A stretch of DNA of 64,000 nucleotides, from NCBI RefSeq assembly GCF_002930645.1, contig NZ_PSNW01000017.1:1-64000 (forward strand), in the 5' to 3' direction. The number at the start of each line of letters is the position of its first letter. Position 1 is the first letter of the stretch. The notes beneath the pieces were generated by a model that worked only from the letters and a program-made list of their open reading frames with translations, ran no database searches and was not told where the DNA came from. Below are positions 16,034-24,159 of the stretch, in pieces. The position numbers and the translations under genes are program-made. This DNA comes from Solimonas fluminis (GTDB lineage: Bacteria > Pseudomonadota > Gammaproteobacteria > Nevskiales > Nevskiaceae).

Positions 16034-16145
16034 CGCCCGCTCCCGCAAGCGGACGCGCAAAGCCGCCTGGCGCCGGCGGAAATGTTCATCCAGAGCGCCC
16101 CGGAATCGCGGCAGCCAAGGACATATCCTTGGCGTTGTGCTAAAA

Positions 16146-16259
16146 TGTTCACTGAAATATTTTACTTAATTCCTTTAAAAAACATTTAATTACGCAAATT
16201 CAGTGAACAACTGTTGACACGGCGTGTCTTAGGGAACAAGATGGTACACACTTGTTCAC
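16146..16259 (+). promoter_or_regulatory. AT-rich desaturase promoter with three GTGAACA half-sites
   Basis: Half-site GTGAACA occurs at 16203-16209 and, inverted, at 16146-16152 and 16253-16259. TGTTCACTGAA (16146-16156) and TTCAGTGAACA (16199-16209) form an 11-bp perfect inverted repeat around a very AT-rich 42-nt centre. A TTGACA -35 box is at 16214-16219; the -10 (CAAGAT, about 16237) is weak. Confidence 0.6.
16202..16219 (+). promoter_or_regulatory. DesT-like operator overlapping the -35 box
   Basis: AGTGAACAACTGTTGACA closely resembles the Pseudomonas aeruginosa DesT site as I remember it (AGTGAACGCTTGTTGACT): 14 of 18 positions agree. It overlaps the TTGACA -35 box of the reductase/desaturase operon, so a bound repressor would block RNA polymerase. 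Confidence 0.65.
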
Positions 16260-16273
16260 CAACAGGGCTGCCG

Positions 16274-17395
16274 ATGAACACCGCCAACAACAGCAACAGC
16301 TTCCTGAAGTCCGGCCTGCGCCGCGTACTCAGCTCGCGCCTGGCCGAGACGCTGACCACGCCGCACGGCGTGGACCGCTACCTGGAGCTGTTCAATCCCA
16401 CCTGGTCCGTGCACGAGGTGCGTGCCGAGGTGGTCGCCGTGAAGCACGGCACCGCCGACAGCGTCACCCTGACACTGCGTCCCAACGGCAACTGGCAGGG
16501 CTTCCGCGCCGGCCAGTTCCTGCGCCTCACGGTCGAGATCAACGGCGTGCGCCGCATGCGCTGCTACTCGCCGGCCAACTCCGTGCACGCCGCCGACGGC
16601 CTGATCGAGCTCACCGCCAAGGCTCACGCCACCGGCTTCGTCTCGAAGCACCTGAAGCAGGGCCTGCAGCCCGGCACCGTGGTGACCCTGTCGCAGGCCG
16701 ACGGCGTCTTCGCGCTGCCGGACCAGCGTCCGGATCGCGTGCTGCTGATCAGCGGCGGCTCGGGCATCACCCCGGTGATGTCCATGCTGCGCACCCTGCT
16801 CGACGAGAAGCACCAGGGCCGCATCACCTTCCTGCACTACTGCAACACCGCGCTGGACATGATCTACGCCAGCGAGCTGGCGCTGATCGCCGCGCAGCAC
16901 GCCAACGTCGAGCTGATCCGCTGCTACGCGCAGCCGGAGCAGGGCGGCGAACTGCAGGGCTTCTTCAGCCGCGAGCAGCTGCGGGCCGCCGTGCCGGACT
17001 ATGCCGAGGCCACCGCCTTCCTCTGCGGTCCGCCCGCGATGATGGCCGCCGTCGAGAAGGTCTGGGCCGAGGACGGCCTGGGCGACCGCCTGCACCTGGA
17101 GCGCTTCACCGCCGCCCCGCTGGTGATCGACGGCGGCAGCGCCGAGGGCGAGGTGCGCTTCGCCCGCAGCGAGCGCCTGGCCGTGAACAGCGGCGCCACC
17201 CTGCTGGACCAGGCCGAGGCCGCCGGCCTGCGTCCCGAGTCCGGCTGCCGCATGGGCATCTGCAAGGCCTGCACCTGCCGCAAGACCCACGGCGTCGTGC
17301 GCGACGCGCGCACCGGCGAGCTGAGCGAAGCCGGCGAACAGGACATCCAGATCTGCGTGAGCGTGCCCGTGGGCACCGTCACCCTGGATATTTGA
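16274..17395 (+). CDS. Ferredoxin reductase (FAD/NAD + 2Fe-2S), electron donor to the desaturase
   Basis: 373 aa, DesC-like. Domain order: FAD-binding barrel (~45-140, with RMRCYSPANS), NAD-binding domain (~150-265, LLISGGSGITPVMSMLR and LCGPPAMM), C-terminal plant-type 2Fe-2S ferredoxin with C325, C330 and C333 (CRMGICKAC) and a further Cys near the end (QICVS). It should pass electrons from NAD(P)H to the di-iron desaturase encoded 26 bp downstream. The ATG at 16274 (MNTANN) is preferred over an upstream in-frame ATG because the operator and -35 box lie just before it. Likely repressed through the DesT-like site. Confidence 0.9.
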   Translation: MNTANNSNSFLKSGLRRVLSSRLAETLTTPHGVDRYLELFNPTWSVHEVRAEVVAVKHGTADSVTLTLRPNGNWQGFRAGQFLRLTVEINGVRRMRCYSPANSVHAADGLIELTAKAHATGFVSKHLKQGLQPGTVVTLSQADGVFALPDQRPDRVLLISGGSGITPVMSMLRTLLDEKHQGRITFLHYCNTALDMIYASELALIAAQHANVELIRCYAQPEQGGELQGFFSREQLRAAVPDYAEATAFLCGPPAMMAAVEKVWAEDGLGDRLHLERFTAAPLVIDGGSAEGEVRFARSERLAVNSGATLLDQAEAAGLRPESGCRMGICKACTCRKTHGVVRDARTGELSEAGEQDIQICVSVPVGTVTLDI

Positions 17396-17421
17396 GAACG
17401 AACACGAGAAGGACAGACACC

Positions 17422-18546
17422 ATGGGCATCTTTCAGAAGCTGACTCCGGAACAGTTCGAAGCCATCGGCACCGAGCTGGACGCCATCCGCAACCGCGTGC
17501 TCGCCGACCTGGGCGAGCGCGACGCCCGCTACATCCGCGGCCTGGTCAAGCGCCAGCGCCAGCTGGAAGTCGCCGGCCGCGTGATGCTGATGATCCCGCC
17601 GGCCTGGCCGCTGGGCGTCGCCGCGCTGGGCGCGTCCAAGATCCTGGACAACATGGAGATCGGCCACAACGTCATGCACGGCCAGTACGACTTCATGGGC
17701 GATCCCGCGCTGAACTCGCAGAAGTTCGACTGGGACACCAGCGACACCGCCCGGAACTGGAAGCACACGCACAACTACGAGCACCACACCTACACCAACG
17801 TGCTCAACCGCGACCACGACGTGGGCTACGGCCTGCTGCGCATGTCCGAGGACCAGGCCTGGGAGCCGCGCTTCCTCGCCAACCTGCCGCTGACGGTGAT
17901 CCTGCACACCTTCTTCCAGCACTTCGTCGCCGTGCAGAACCTCAAGCTGGAGAACTACCTGGTCTACAAGACCAAGACCGGCGCGCAGCTGCGCGAGGAG
18001 TTCAAGCCGGTGTGGAAGAAGATGCGCAAGCAGCTGGCCAAGGACTACGTGTTCTTCCCGCTGCTGGCCGGCCCGCTGGCGCCGCTGGTGTTCGTCGGCA
18101 ACGTCGCCGCCAACCTCACCCGCAACGTCTGGGCCTGCGCGGTGATCTTCAACGGCCACTTCCCGGAAGACGTCGAGCAGTTCCCCGAGTCGGTGATCGA
18201 GAACGAGACCCGCGGCCAGTGGTACGTGCGCCAGCTGCTCGGCTCGGCCAACTTCAGCGGCGGCAAGCTCATGCACATCATGAGCGGCAACCTCAGCTTC
18301 CAGATCGAGCACCACCTGTTCCCGGACCTGCCGGCGCACCGCTACCAGGAAATCTCGCCGGAGGTGCAGGCCATCTGCCGCAAGTACGGCCTGCCGTACA
18401 ACACCGGTTCGTTCCTCCGGCAGACCCTCAGCACCTGGAAGCGCATCGCCAGGCTGTCGCTGCCCGGACGCCGCAAGCCGGCCACGGGCGCCGCCGTGCC
18501 GGCCAACGACGCCGAGTCGCCGCGCGAACTGCCGCTGGCGGCCTGA
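17422..18546 (+). CDS. Membrane fatty-acid desaturase (DesB-like)
   Basis: 374 aa, fatty acid desaturase family. The three histidine boxes are present: HNVMH (82-86), HTHNYEHH (115-122) and QIEHH (294-298). Hydrophobic segments around residues 52-72, 155-170 and 215-245 fit a membrane di-iron enzyme that introduces a double bond into acyl chains (delta-9 acyl-CoA in P. aeruginosa DesB). A GAGAAGGA ribosome site precedes the ATG. Partner of the upstream reductase; together they form the aerobic route to unsaturated fatty acids. Confidence 0.92.
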   Translation: MGIFQKLTPEQFEAIGTELDAIRNRVLADLGERDARYIRGLVKRQRQLEVAGRVMLMIPPAWPLGVAALGASKILDNMEIGHNVMHGQYDFMGDPALNSQKFDWDTSDTARNWKHTHNYEHHTYTNVLNRDHDVGYGLLRMSEDQAWEPRFLANLPLTVILHTFFQHFVAVQNLKLENYLVYKTKTGAQLREEFKPVWKKMRKQLAKDYVFFPLLAGPLAPLVFVGNVAANLTRNVWACAVIFNGHFPEDVEQFPESVIENETRGQWYVRQLLGSANFSGGKLMHIMSGNLSFQIEHHLFPDLPAHRYQEISPEVQAICRKYGLPYNTGSFLRQTLSTWKRIARLSLPGRRKPATGAAVPANDAESPRELPLAA

Positions 18547-18548
18547 GC

Positions 18549-18734
18549 ATGGCTCGCCAGCAGGCTCCAGGGCTGGACGAGGCCGCCGAGGCCGAGCTGG
18601 AATCCAGCGCCGCCCGCATCGCCCAGATCATCGCCGCCGCGGCGTACGAGGTCAGCATCGAGGTAGCGCGCTGGCCGGAAGAACTGCGCGAGCAGGCGGC
18701 GGCGGGATTCAAGATGCGGCCGCGCACGCAATAG
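18549..18734 (+). CDS. Small hypothetical protein, third gene of the desaturase operon
   Basis: 61 aa, starting 2 nt after the desaturase stop, so it is surely co-transcribed and probably translationally coupled. The sequence is acidic and helical at the N-terminus (EAAEAELESSAARIAQIIAAAAYE) and basic at the end (FKMRPRTQ). No family recognised. Possibly an accessory or regulatory peptide for the membrane enzyme; that is inference from position only. Confidence 0.6.
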   Translation: MARQQAPGLDEAAEAELESSAARIAQIIAAAAYEVSIEVARWPEELREQAAAGFKMRPRTQ

Positions 18735-18878
18735 CGCGCGGGCTGTTCTCCGCGCGCCCTGCGGGAGCGGGGCGGGGAAGAAGGGCGGGTGCAAGCATGG
18801 ATGGCGTGCCGCTCGTGCCCGCTCTCCCGCAAGCGGAGAGGGAAGGCCCGCGATGACGCCATCCCCGGCGGGCGGCCT
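18735..18878. repeat. Short intergenic region with a palindromic repeat
   Basis: Between two convergent genes lies CTCTCCCGCAAGCGGAGAGGG (about 18822-18842), a hairpin of the same style as other CCCTCTCC...GGAGAGGG repeats in the window. It may end both transcripts; no T run is present. Confidence 0.45.
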
Positions 18879-20342
18879 TCAGTCATCGCCCGGGCGCGCC
18901 GGATCGCGCTCCCGCAGCATCCAGAAGTCGATCTGCCCGAGACTGGCCGCCAGTTCCAGCCGGGCCAGCCGCCAGCGCGTGCGCGCCAGCACCTCCTGCT
19001 GCTGCGCGGTCGCCAGGTCGGACTGCGCCCGCAGCAGCTCCAGGATGTTGCCCACGCCCGCCTGGTAGCGTCCCGACGCCAGCTCGTAGGACTGGCGCGC
19101 GCTGTCCAGCAGGCGGCGGCTGGCGCGGCGCGCTTCGGCGCCGCCGCGCACGGCGACGTAGCTGTCCCACACGGCCTGCGCCACGTCCTGGCGCGCGGCC
19201 AGCAGCGCCGCCTCGCGTCCCTCCCGCAGCGCCTCCGCCTGGCGGATGCGGTAGGTCCGGCCAAAGCCCTCGAACAGCGGCGCGCTCAGGCGCAGCCCCA
19301 GGCTGGACGACTCGATCTGCTGCCGGCTCGACACGCGGTCGATCGGCGTATCGCTGCGCTCGGTGAAGGCCGACAACGCCAGGCTGGGGCGCCCGCCCGC
19401 CCGTGCCGCGGTGACCGCGTCCTGCGCCGCCTGCAGCTGCGCCCGCGCCGCCGCGATCCGCGGGTGCAACTGCTGGGCGCGTTCCATCAGCCCGTCGATC
19501 TGCGCCGCGGCCTCGGGGCCATCGGCCATCGCGCTGCCGGCCTCCGGCAGCAGGATCGGCGTGCCGGGCCGCAGCCCCATCGCCGAGGCGACCGTACCCA
19601 TCGCGCTGTCGAGCCTTTCCTGTGCGCGGATGCGGTTCAGGCTGGCCTGCGCATGGGCGGTCTGCGCCTGCAGCCGGTCCGCCTCCAGTCCCACGCCCGC
19701 CGCGACCTTGGCCTGCGCCACCTCGGCGCTGCGCCGCGCCGCCTCCTCGGCCTGCGTCTCCGTGGCCAGCGAGGCCTGCGCCTGCTCCGCGGCAAAGTAG
19801 GCCCGCGCGGTGTCCAGGAACACGGCGAGGATCGTCTCGTTCTGCGAGGCGCAGGCGGCCACGAACAGCGCGCGCTCGCGGCGCAGGTTGGCCGCGCGCA
19901 GGCCGAAGTCGTAGAGCACCCACTCCAGGCCCAGCGACTGACCGCTGCTGCGGCCGTCGAAGGAGGAATCCAGCTCCGGCTGGTCCGGGTACTCGCTCTC
20001 CACCCGCACCCGGCTGAAGCTGGCCGTGGCGCTGAGGCCCGGCCAGTATGCGGACTGGCCCAGGCCTACCGCCGCCGCCTGCGCCTCCACCGCCGCCCAG
20101 GCCTGGCGGGTCTGGGGATGGCGGCAGAGCGCCTGGCGCACCGCATCCAGCGGCGTCAGGGGCTGCGGCAGCGCGTCGGCGCAGGGCAGTTCCAGGCTGG
20201 CCAGGCGCTCGCTCACCGGCAGCGGCAGCCGGCGCGCGGTGGACAGCGGGTCCTCGCCCAGGTCGGCTGCGGCGGTGCCCTGCAGCGCCCCGACGCAGAG
20301 CACCGCCAGCGCGATCCATCGCCTGCGGCGCCGCTCAGCCAT
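18879..20342 (-). CDS. TolC-family outer-membrane channel of a type I secretion system
   Basis: 487 aa with a signal peptide (RRRRWIALAVLCVGALQGTAAA). Two repeats of the outer membrane efflux fold are visible, each a long coiled-coil region (about 70-260 and 290-470), ending with QSYELASGRYQAGVGNILELLRAQ, a very typical TolC/OEP motif. Start overlaps the stop of the ABC exporter by 8 nt. As the last gene of the adaptor-exporter-channel operon it would form the outer-membrane duct through which the double-glycine peptide leaves the cell. Confidence 0.9.
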   Translation of the reverse strand: MAERRRRRWIALAVLCVGALQGTAAADLGEDPLSTARRLPLPVSERLASLELPCADALPQPLTPLDAVRQALCRHPQTRQAWAAVEAQAAAVGLGQSAYWPGLSATASFSRVRVESEYPDQPELDSSFDGRSSGQSLGLEWVLYDFGLRAANLRRERALFVAACASQNETILAVFLDTARAYFAAEQAQASLATETQAEEAARRSAEVAQAKVAAGVGLEADRLQAQTAHAQASLNRIRAQERLDSAMGTVASAMGLRPGTPILLPEAGSAMADGPEAAAQIDGLMERAQQLHPRIAAARAQLQAAQDAVTAARAGGRPSLALSAFTERSDTPIDRVSSRQQIESSSLGLRLSAPLFEGFGRTYRIRQAEALREGREAALLAARQDVAQAVWDSYVAVRGGAEARRASRRLLDSARQSYELASGRYQAGVGNILELLRAQSDLATAQQQEVLARTRWRLARLELAASLGQIDFWMLRERDPARPGDD

Positions 20343-22476
20343 GCGCCGCCATCCGCGGCTCGCCGGGCGGCGGCATTGCCGCGTCCTGCAACAGCCGCCC
20401 CTGCGCCAGCGCGATCACCCGGCCGGCCGAGGCGATGGTCTGCGGCCGGTGCGCCACGATGATGCGCGTGATGCGCAACGCGCGCACCGCCTCGTTCACC
20501 TGCCGCTCCCGGTCCACGTCGAGATGGCTGGTCGCCTCGTCCAGCACCAGGATCTTCGGGCGCTTGTACAGCGCGCGGGCCAGCAGCACCCGCTGCTTCT
20601 GCCCGCCGGAGAGCGCCGCGCCCATGTCGCCGATCATGCTGTTGTAGCCCATGGGCATGGCCTGGATGTCCTCGTCGATCGCGGCGATCCGCGCGCATTC
20701 CTCCATCCAGGCGCGATCCGGCCGCGTGTCGAAGAAGCAGATGTTGTCGGCGATGGAGCCGGCGAACAGCACGTCGTCCTGCAGCACCGAGCCGGTGATG
20801 CGGCGCAGCTCGTCCAGCCCCGCCTGCTCCAGGCTGCGGCCGCCGACCAGCACCTGCCCTTCCGAGGGCGGCATCAGCCCCAGCAGCACGTGCAGCAGCG
20901 AAGTCTTGCCGCTGCCCGAGGGCCCCACGATGGCCACGCATTCCCCGGGCGCGATGCGGAACGACACATCATCCAGCACCCAGGGCTCCTGATCGGCATA
21001 GCGCAGCCGCAGGTTCCGTACCTCCAGCGACGGCTCCAGCTCCGGCGTGCTTCCGGGCGCCAGGCCGCGGGTGGTCTCCGCCGCCGACAGCAGGATGTCG
21101 GCCAGGCGCTCGCCCTGCAGGCGCAGCATGCGCAGCTCGATCAGCTTGTCGATCAGCGCGCTGACGCGGGTGTCGAATTGCGCCTTGTAGGCGATGAACG
21201 CCAGCAGCATGCCGATGGTGAAGTCCTGCTCCATCACCAGCCGCGCTCCCAGCCAGATCACCAGGATGTGCTCGATGCCGAACAGCAGCCCGTTCAGCGC
21301 CTGCACCAGCAGCGTGATCCTGCTGGAGCGCAGCTCCGCGTTGACCTGCTCCACCATCAGTCCCAGCCAGCGCGAGCGGCGCTCCTCCTGGCGCTGGAAA
21401 AGCTTGATCGCCTTGATGCCGCGCATCGTCTCCAGGAAGTGGCCCTGCTGCTTCGCCGCGTGGACGATCTGCTCCTCCGTCGCGCGGCGCAGCGGCGAGA
21501 ACCACAGCCAGCGGCCCAGCGCATAGAGCGCCATCGCCGCCGCCGCCACCGCGCAGAGCTTCAGGCTGTAGAGCGCCATCAGCAGCAGCGTCACCGCCGC
21601 CATCAGGCCGTCGAGGATCGCCTCCAGGAAGGACGTGGTCAGCGTCCGCTGGATCGTCTCGATCGAACCGAAGCGCGATACCACGTCGCCCAGGTGGCGC
21701 TTCTCGAAATACGCCGCCGGCAGGCGCAGCAGGTGCGTGAAGGCGTTGGCGTTCCACTGCACCTTCAGGCGGGTGCCCAGGAACATCAGCACCCAGCCGC
21801 GCACCAGCGTCGTCACCTGCTGCATCAGCAGCATCAGCCCGAAGCCCAGCGCCAGGACGTTCAGCAGGTCGCGGTCGGAGGACACCAGCACCTCGTCCGC
21901 CACCCACTGCAGCAGGAAGGGGCTGGCGATGAAGAACAGCTCCAGCACCAGCGCCAGCAGCAGCGCCTGTCCCAGCGCCGGATAGAGGCCCGCGATGTCG
22001 CCGGTGAGCCGGCGCAGGCTGATCTTCTGCCGCGCCTCGGCGCGCACGAAGTCCGCCCCCGGCCACAGCTCCAGCGCCACGCCGGTGAAGGCCTCCGACA
22101 GCTCGTCCATCGGCAGGCGCCGGATGCCGACGGCCGGGTCGAAGATCGTCACGTGGCGCCCGCGGACCTTCTGCAGCACCACGAAGTGGTTGAAGTTCCA
22201 GTGCAGGATGCAGGGCAGCCGCAGCTGCGGCACATCCTCCAGGTCCAGCTTCACCGCGCGGCTCGACAGGCCCAGCCCGCCGGCCGCCTGCATCATGTCC
22301 GCCAGCCGCGCGCCCTTGAGCGACACGGAGTAGCGCTGCCGCAGCGTCTGCAGGTCCGTGCGCAGGCCGTGATAGCCCGCCACCATGCCCAGGCAGGCCA
22401 GCCCGCATTCGGCCGCCTCCGTCTGCAGGATCAGCGGCAGCCGCCGCCCGAAGCCGAAGGAGAGGCCGTCGAGCAT
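20335..22476 (-). CDS. Peptidase-containing ABC exporter (C39 bacteriocin processing and export)
   Basis: 713 aa. The N-terminal C39 peptidase is intact: oxyanion Gln18 and Cys24 (QTEAAECGLACL), His97 (NHFVVL) and Asp113 (IFDPAVG). A six-helix ABC membrane domain (~165-440) and an ATPase domain follow, with Walker A GPSGSGKTS, signature LSGGQKQR and Walker B ILVLDEATS. Such exporters cut the leader after Gly-Gly and transport the mature peptide. Start set at the ATG overlapping the adaptor stop (ATGA). The substrate is very likely the 61-aa peptide encoded at the head of the operon. Confidence 0.95.
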   Translation of the reverse strand: MLDGLSFGFGRRLPLILQTEAAECGLACLGMVAGYHGLRTDLQTLRQRYSVSLKGARLADMMQAAGGLGLSSRAVKLDLEDVPQLRLPCILHWNFNHFVVLQKVRGRHVTIFDPAVGIRRLPMDELSEAFTGVALELWPGADFVRAEARQKISLRRLTGDIAGLYPALGQALLLALVLELFFIASPFLLQWVADEVLVSSDRDLLNVLALGFGLMLLMQQVTTLVRGWVLMFLGTRLKVQWNANAFTHLLRLPAAYFEKRHLGDVVSRFGSIETIQRTLTTSFLEAILDGLMAAVTLLLMALYSLKLCAVAAAAMALYALGRWLWFSPLRRATEEQIVHAAKQQGHFLETMRGIKAIKLFQRQEERRSRWLGLMVEQVNAELRSSRITLLVQALNGLLFGIEHILVIWLGARLVMEQDFTIGMLLAFIAYKAQFDTRVSALIDKLIELRMLRLQGERLADILLSAAETTRGLAPGSTPELEPSLEVRNLRLRYADQEPWVLDDVSFRIAPGECVAIVGPSGSGKTSLLHVLLGLMPPSEGQVLVGGRSLEQAGLDELRRITGSVLQDDVLFAGSIADNICFFDTRPDRAWMEECARIAAIDEDIQAMPMGYNSMIGDMGAALSGGQKQRVLLARALYKRPKILVLDEATSHLDVDRERQVNEAVRALRITRIIVAHRPQTIASAGRVIALAQGRLLQDAAMPPPGEPRMAAHG

Positions 22477-23531
22477 CAGACCTTTCCGGACAGCGTGAAC
22501 AGCGGGTCCAGCACCCACTCGTAGAGGCGCCGGCGCTCCTGCAGGATGTCCGCCTCCACCACCATGCCCGACTGCAGCGGCTGGCGGCGGCCATAGGCCG
22601 TCACCGTCTGCCCGTCGAGCTTCACGCGGATCTCGTACAACGGCTCGCCGCCCTGCGGAGCCGGATTCAGCGCCGCGATCTCCGCGGGCGACACCGCCGT
22701 CCGCGAGATCCAGGACACCACGCCGCCGTAGTGGCCGAACTTCTGGTACGGATAGGCCTGGTAGCGCAGCAGCACACGGTCGCCCGCGCGCACGAAGCCC
22801 ACCGCGCGGCTCGGCGCGAACAGGTGGGCCTCCAGCAGCGAGTGGTCCGGCACGATGGACAGCAGCGGCCGCTGCCCGTCGATGCCCTGGCCCACGTCCG
22901 CGTTCAGCGCCGTGGCCGTGCCCGACTGGGTCGCGGTGATCACCAGGTATTGCGCGCCCAGCTCATGCGTCAGCGCCACGCGTTCGCGCTCCAGCGCCTG
23001 CAGCCGCGCCTGCTGGTCCAGCAGGTCTTCCTGCTTCTGCTGCAACTGCTCGGCGGAGATGTAACGCCGCGCCAGCAGGTCCTGGTAGGAGCGCAGCGTC
23101 CGGCGGCTGAGCTCCAGACGGCTCTGTTGGTTGCCGATCTGCTCGCCGAGGATATCGAGCTGGCGGCGCAGCTCCTCCGCCTTGGATACCAGCAGCCGGC
23201 GCTCGCCACCCAGGCCGCCGGGCCGGTCGCCCGACACCACGAACAGCACATCGCCGGCCCTGACCCGCTGGTTCTCGCGTACCCGCCGCTCCAGCACCAC
23301 GCCGGGGCGAGGCGAATACAGCTTGATGAGGCCCGCGTCGGGCAGCAGCTGTCCCGTCACGGTACTGTGCCGCGTGTAGCTGCCGAGGAGGAAGAACGCC
23401 AGCACGATGCCGGCGAAGGCCGCGCACATCGCCGTCAGCAGGCGATACGAAGGCGGCTGCACCAGGATGATCTTGCCCAGCGGCGTGACCGCCTGCGCAT
23501 CCAGCGCCGCCTTGCGATAGAGGGAAGACAT
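22476..23531 (-). CDS. HlyD-family membrane fusion (adaptor) protein
   Basis: 351 aa. A single N-terminal membrane anchor (LLTAMCAAFAGIVLAFFLLGSY) is followed by a lipoyl/barrel-sandwich half (LYSPRPGVVLERRVRENQRVRAGD), a coiled-coil hairpin (~115-190, EELRRQLDILGEQIGNQQSRLE...) and the second half plus beta barrel. It matches CvaA/HlyD-type adaptors that bridge a C39 ABC exporter and TolC. It starts 181 bp downstream of the precursor peptide gene and its stop overlaps the exporter start. Confidence 0.92.
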   Translation of the reverse strand: MSSLYRKAALDAQAVTPLGKIILVQPPSYRLLTAMCAAFAGIVLAFFLLGSYTRHSTVTGQLLPDAGLIKLYSPRPGVVLERRVRENQRVRAGDVLFVVSGDRPGGLGGERRLLVSKAEELRRQLDILGEQIGNQQSRLELSRRTLRSYQDLLARRYISAEQLQQKQEDLLDQQARLQALERERVALTHELGAQYLVITATQSGTATALNADVGQGIDGQRPLLSIVPDHSLLEAHLFAPSRAVGFVRAGDRVLLRYQAYPYQKFGHYGGVVSWISRTAVSPAEIAALNPAPQGGEPLYEIRVKLDGQTVTAYGRRQPLQSGMVVEADILQERRRLYEWVLDPLFTLSGKV

Positions 23532-23712
23532 CGCACACCTTTGGCCGCAGGCCGTCGCCCTTCATCGGCATCCCGGAGGACGCGGCGGGAGTTTTCGCAT
23601 CACATGGAAGAAGGCCGCGGCCGGACCCGGCACGCGCCCCGCGACAAGGGCAGGAATGTCGCTCGGGAAGGTCGGGTCACCTCAGCCCGCCTTCCCTCTG
23701 CGCCACTCGCCG
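23532..23712. other. Gap between precursor peptide gene and export genes
   Basis: 181 bp with no convincing gene. A small immunity gene would be expected near a bacteriocin, but no reading frame with a ribosome site and suitable composition is visible here. Confidence 0.4.
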
Positions 23713-23898
23713 CTACCGCTTCAGTGCGCCCAGAAGGCCGCCGGTCAGCTTCGTCAGCGTGCTGAGGAGGTTGGTCACCAGCGGCGTCGTCAGCAGTTTC
23801 CCGACCACCGTCAGCACCCCACCCAACAGACCGCTCACCAGATCGGCACCGCCCGAAACCATGGAAACCTCTTCGCGGCTCAGTTCCTGAATTGCCAT
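23713..23898 (-). CDS. Double-glycine leader precursor peptide (microcin/bacteriocin-like)
   Basis: 61 aa. The leader is MAIQELSREEVSMVSGG (17 residues), an excellent match to double-glycine leaders: hydrophobic residues at -4, -7, -12-type positions, ELS at the start of the helix and GG at the cleavage point. The predicted mature peptide has 44 residues, begins ADLVSGLLGG and ends GGLLGALKR, has no cysteine, 14 leucines, many Gly/Thr/Val, and net charge about +3: a membrane-active, class II-like composition. A GGAG ribosome site lies before the ATG. It heads the operon containing the C39 exporter, adaptor and TolC, which makes it the likely cargo. Confidence 0.85.
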   Translation of the reverse strand: MAIQELSREEVSMVSGGADLVSGLLGGVLTVVGKLLTTPLVTNLLSTLTKLTGGLLGALKR

Positions 23899-24159
23899 GT
23901 CACGACTCCATTCGCAGGTTGATTACGCTCTTGAACGACAGGGAGTTGCCGAGCGTGAAGGCAACGGTGAAGAGAGTCCCCCGATCGACTCTGCACGCCT
24001 ACGGCGCGATGCGGGATTTATTTAGCAACCCATGTGCCACGTTTATGGCGATTGGCCCCGCGGGAGAGCGGCAGGCGCCGCCGCCGGTCGGCCCGTTGAT
24101 ACCGCTGATTCCTGACGGAAGTGTGGCCGGCCCATCGCGCGGTGGGCTGCACCATAAAG

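Noticed and set aside
18549-18734. Treating the 61-aa protein after the desaturase as a second secreted peptide.
   Set aside because: No double-glycine leader or signal peptide; it belongs to the desaturase operon by spacing.
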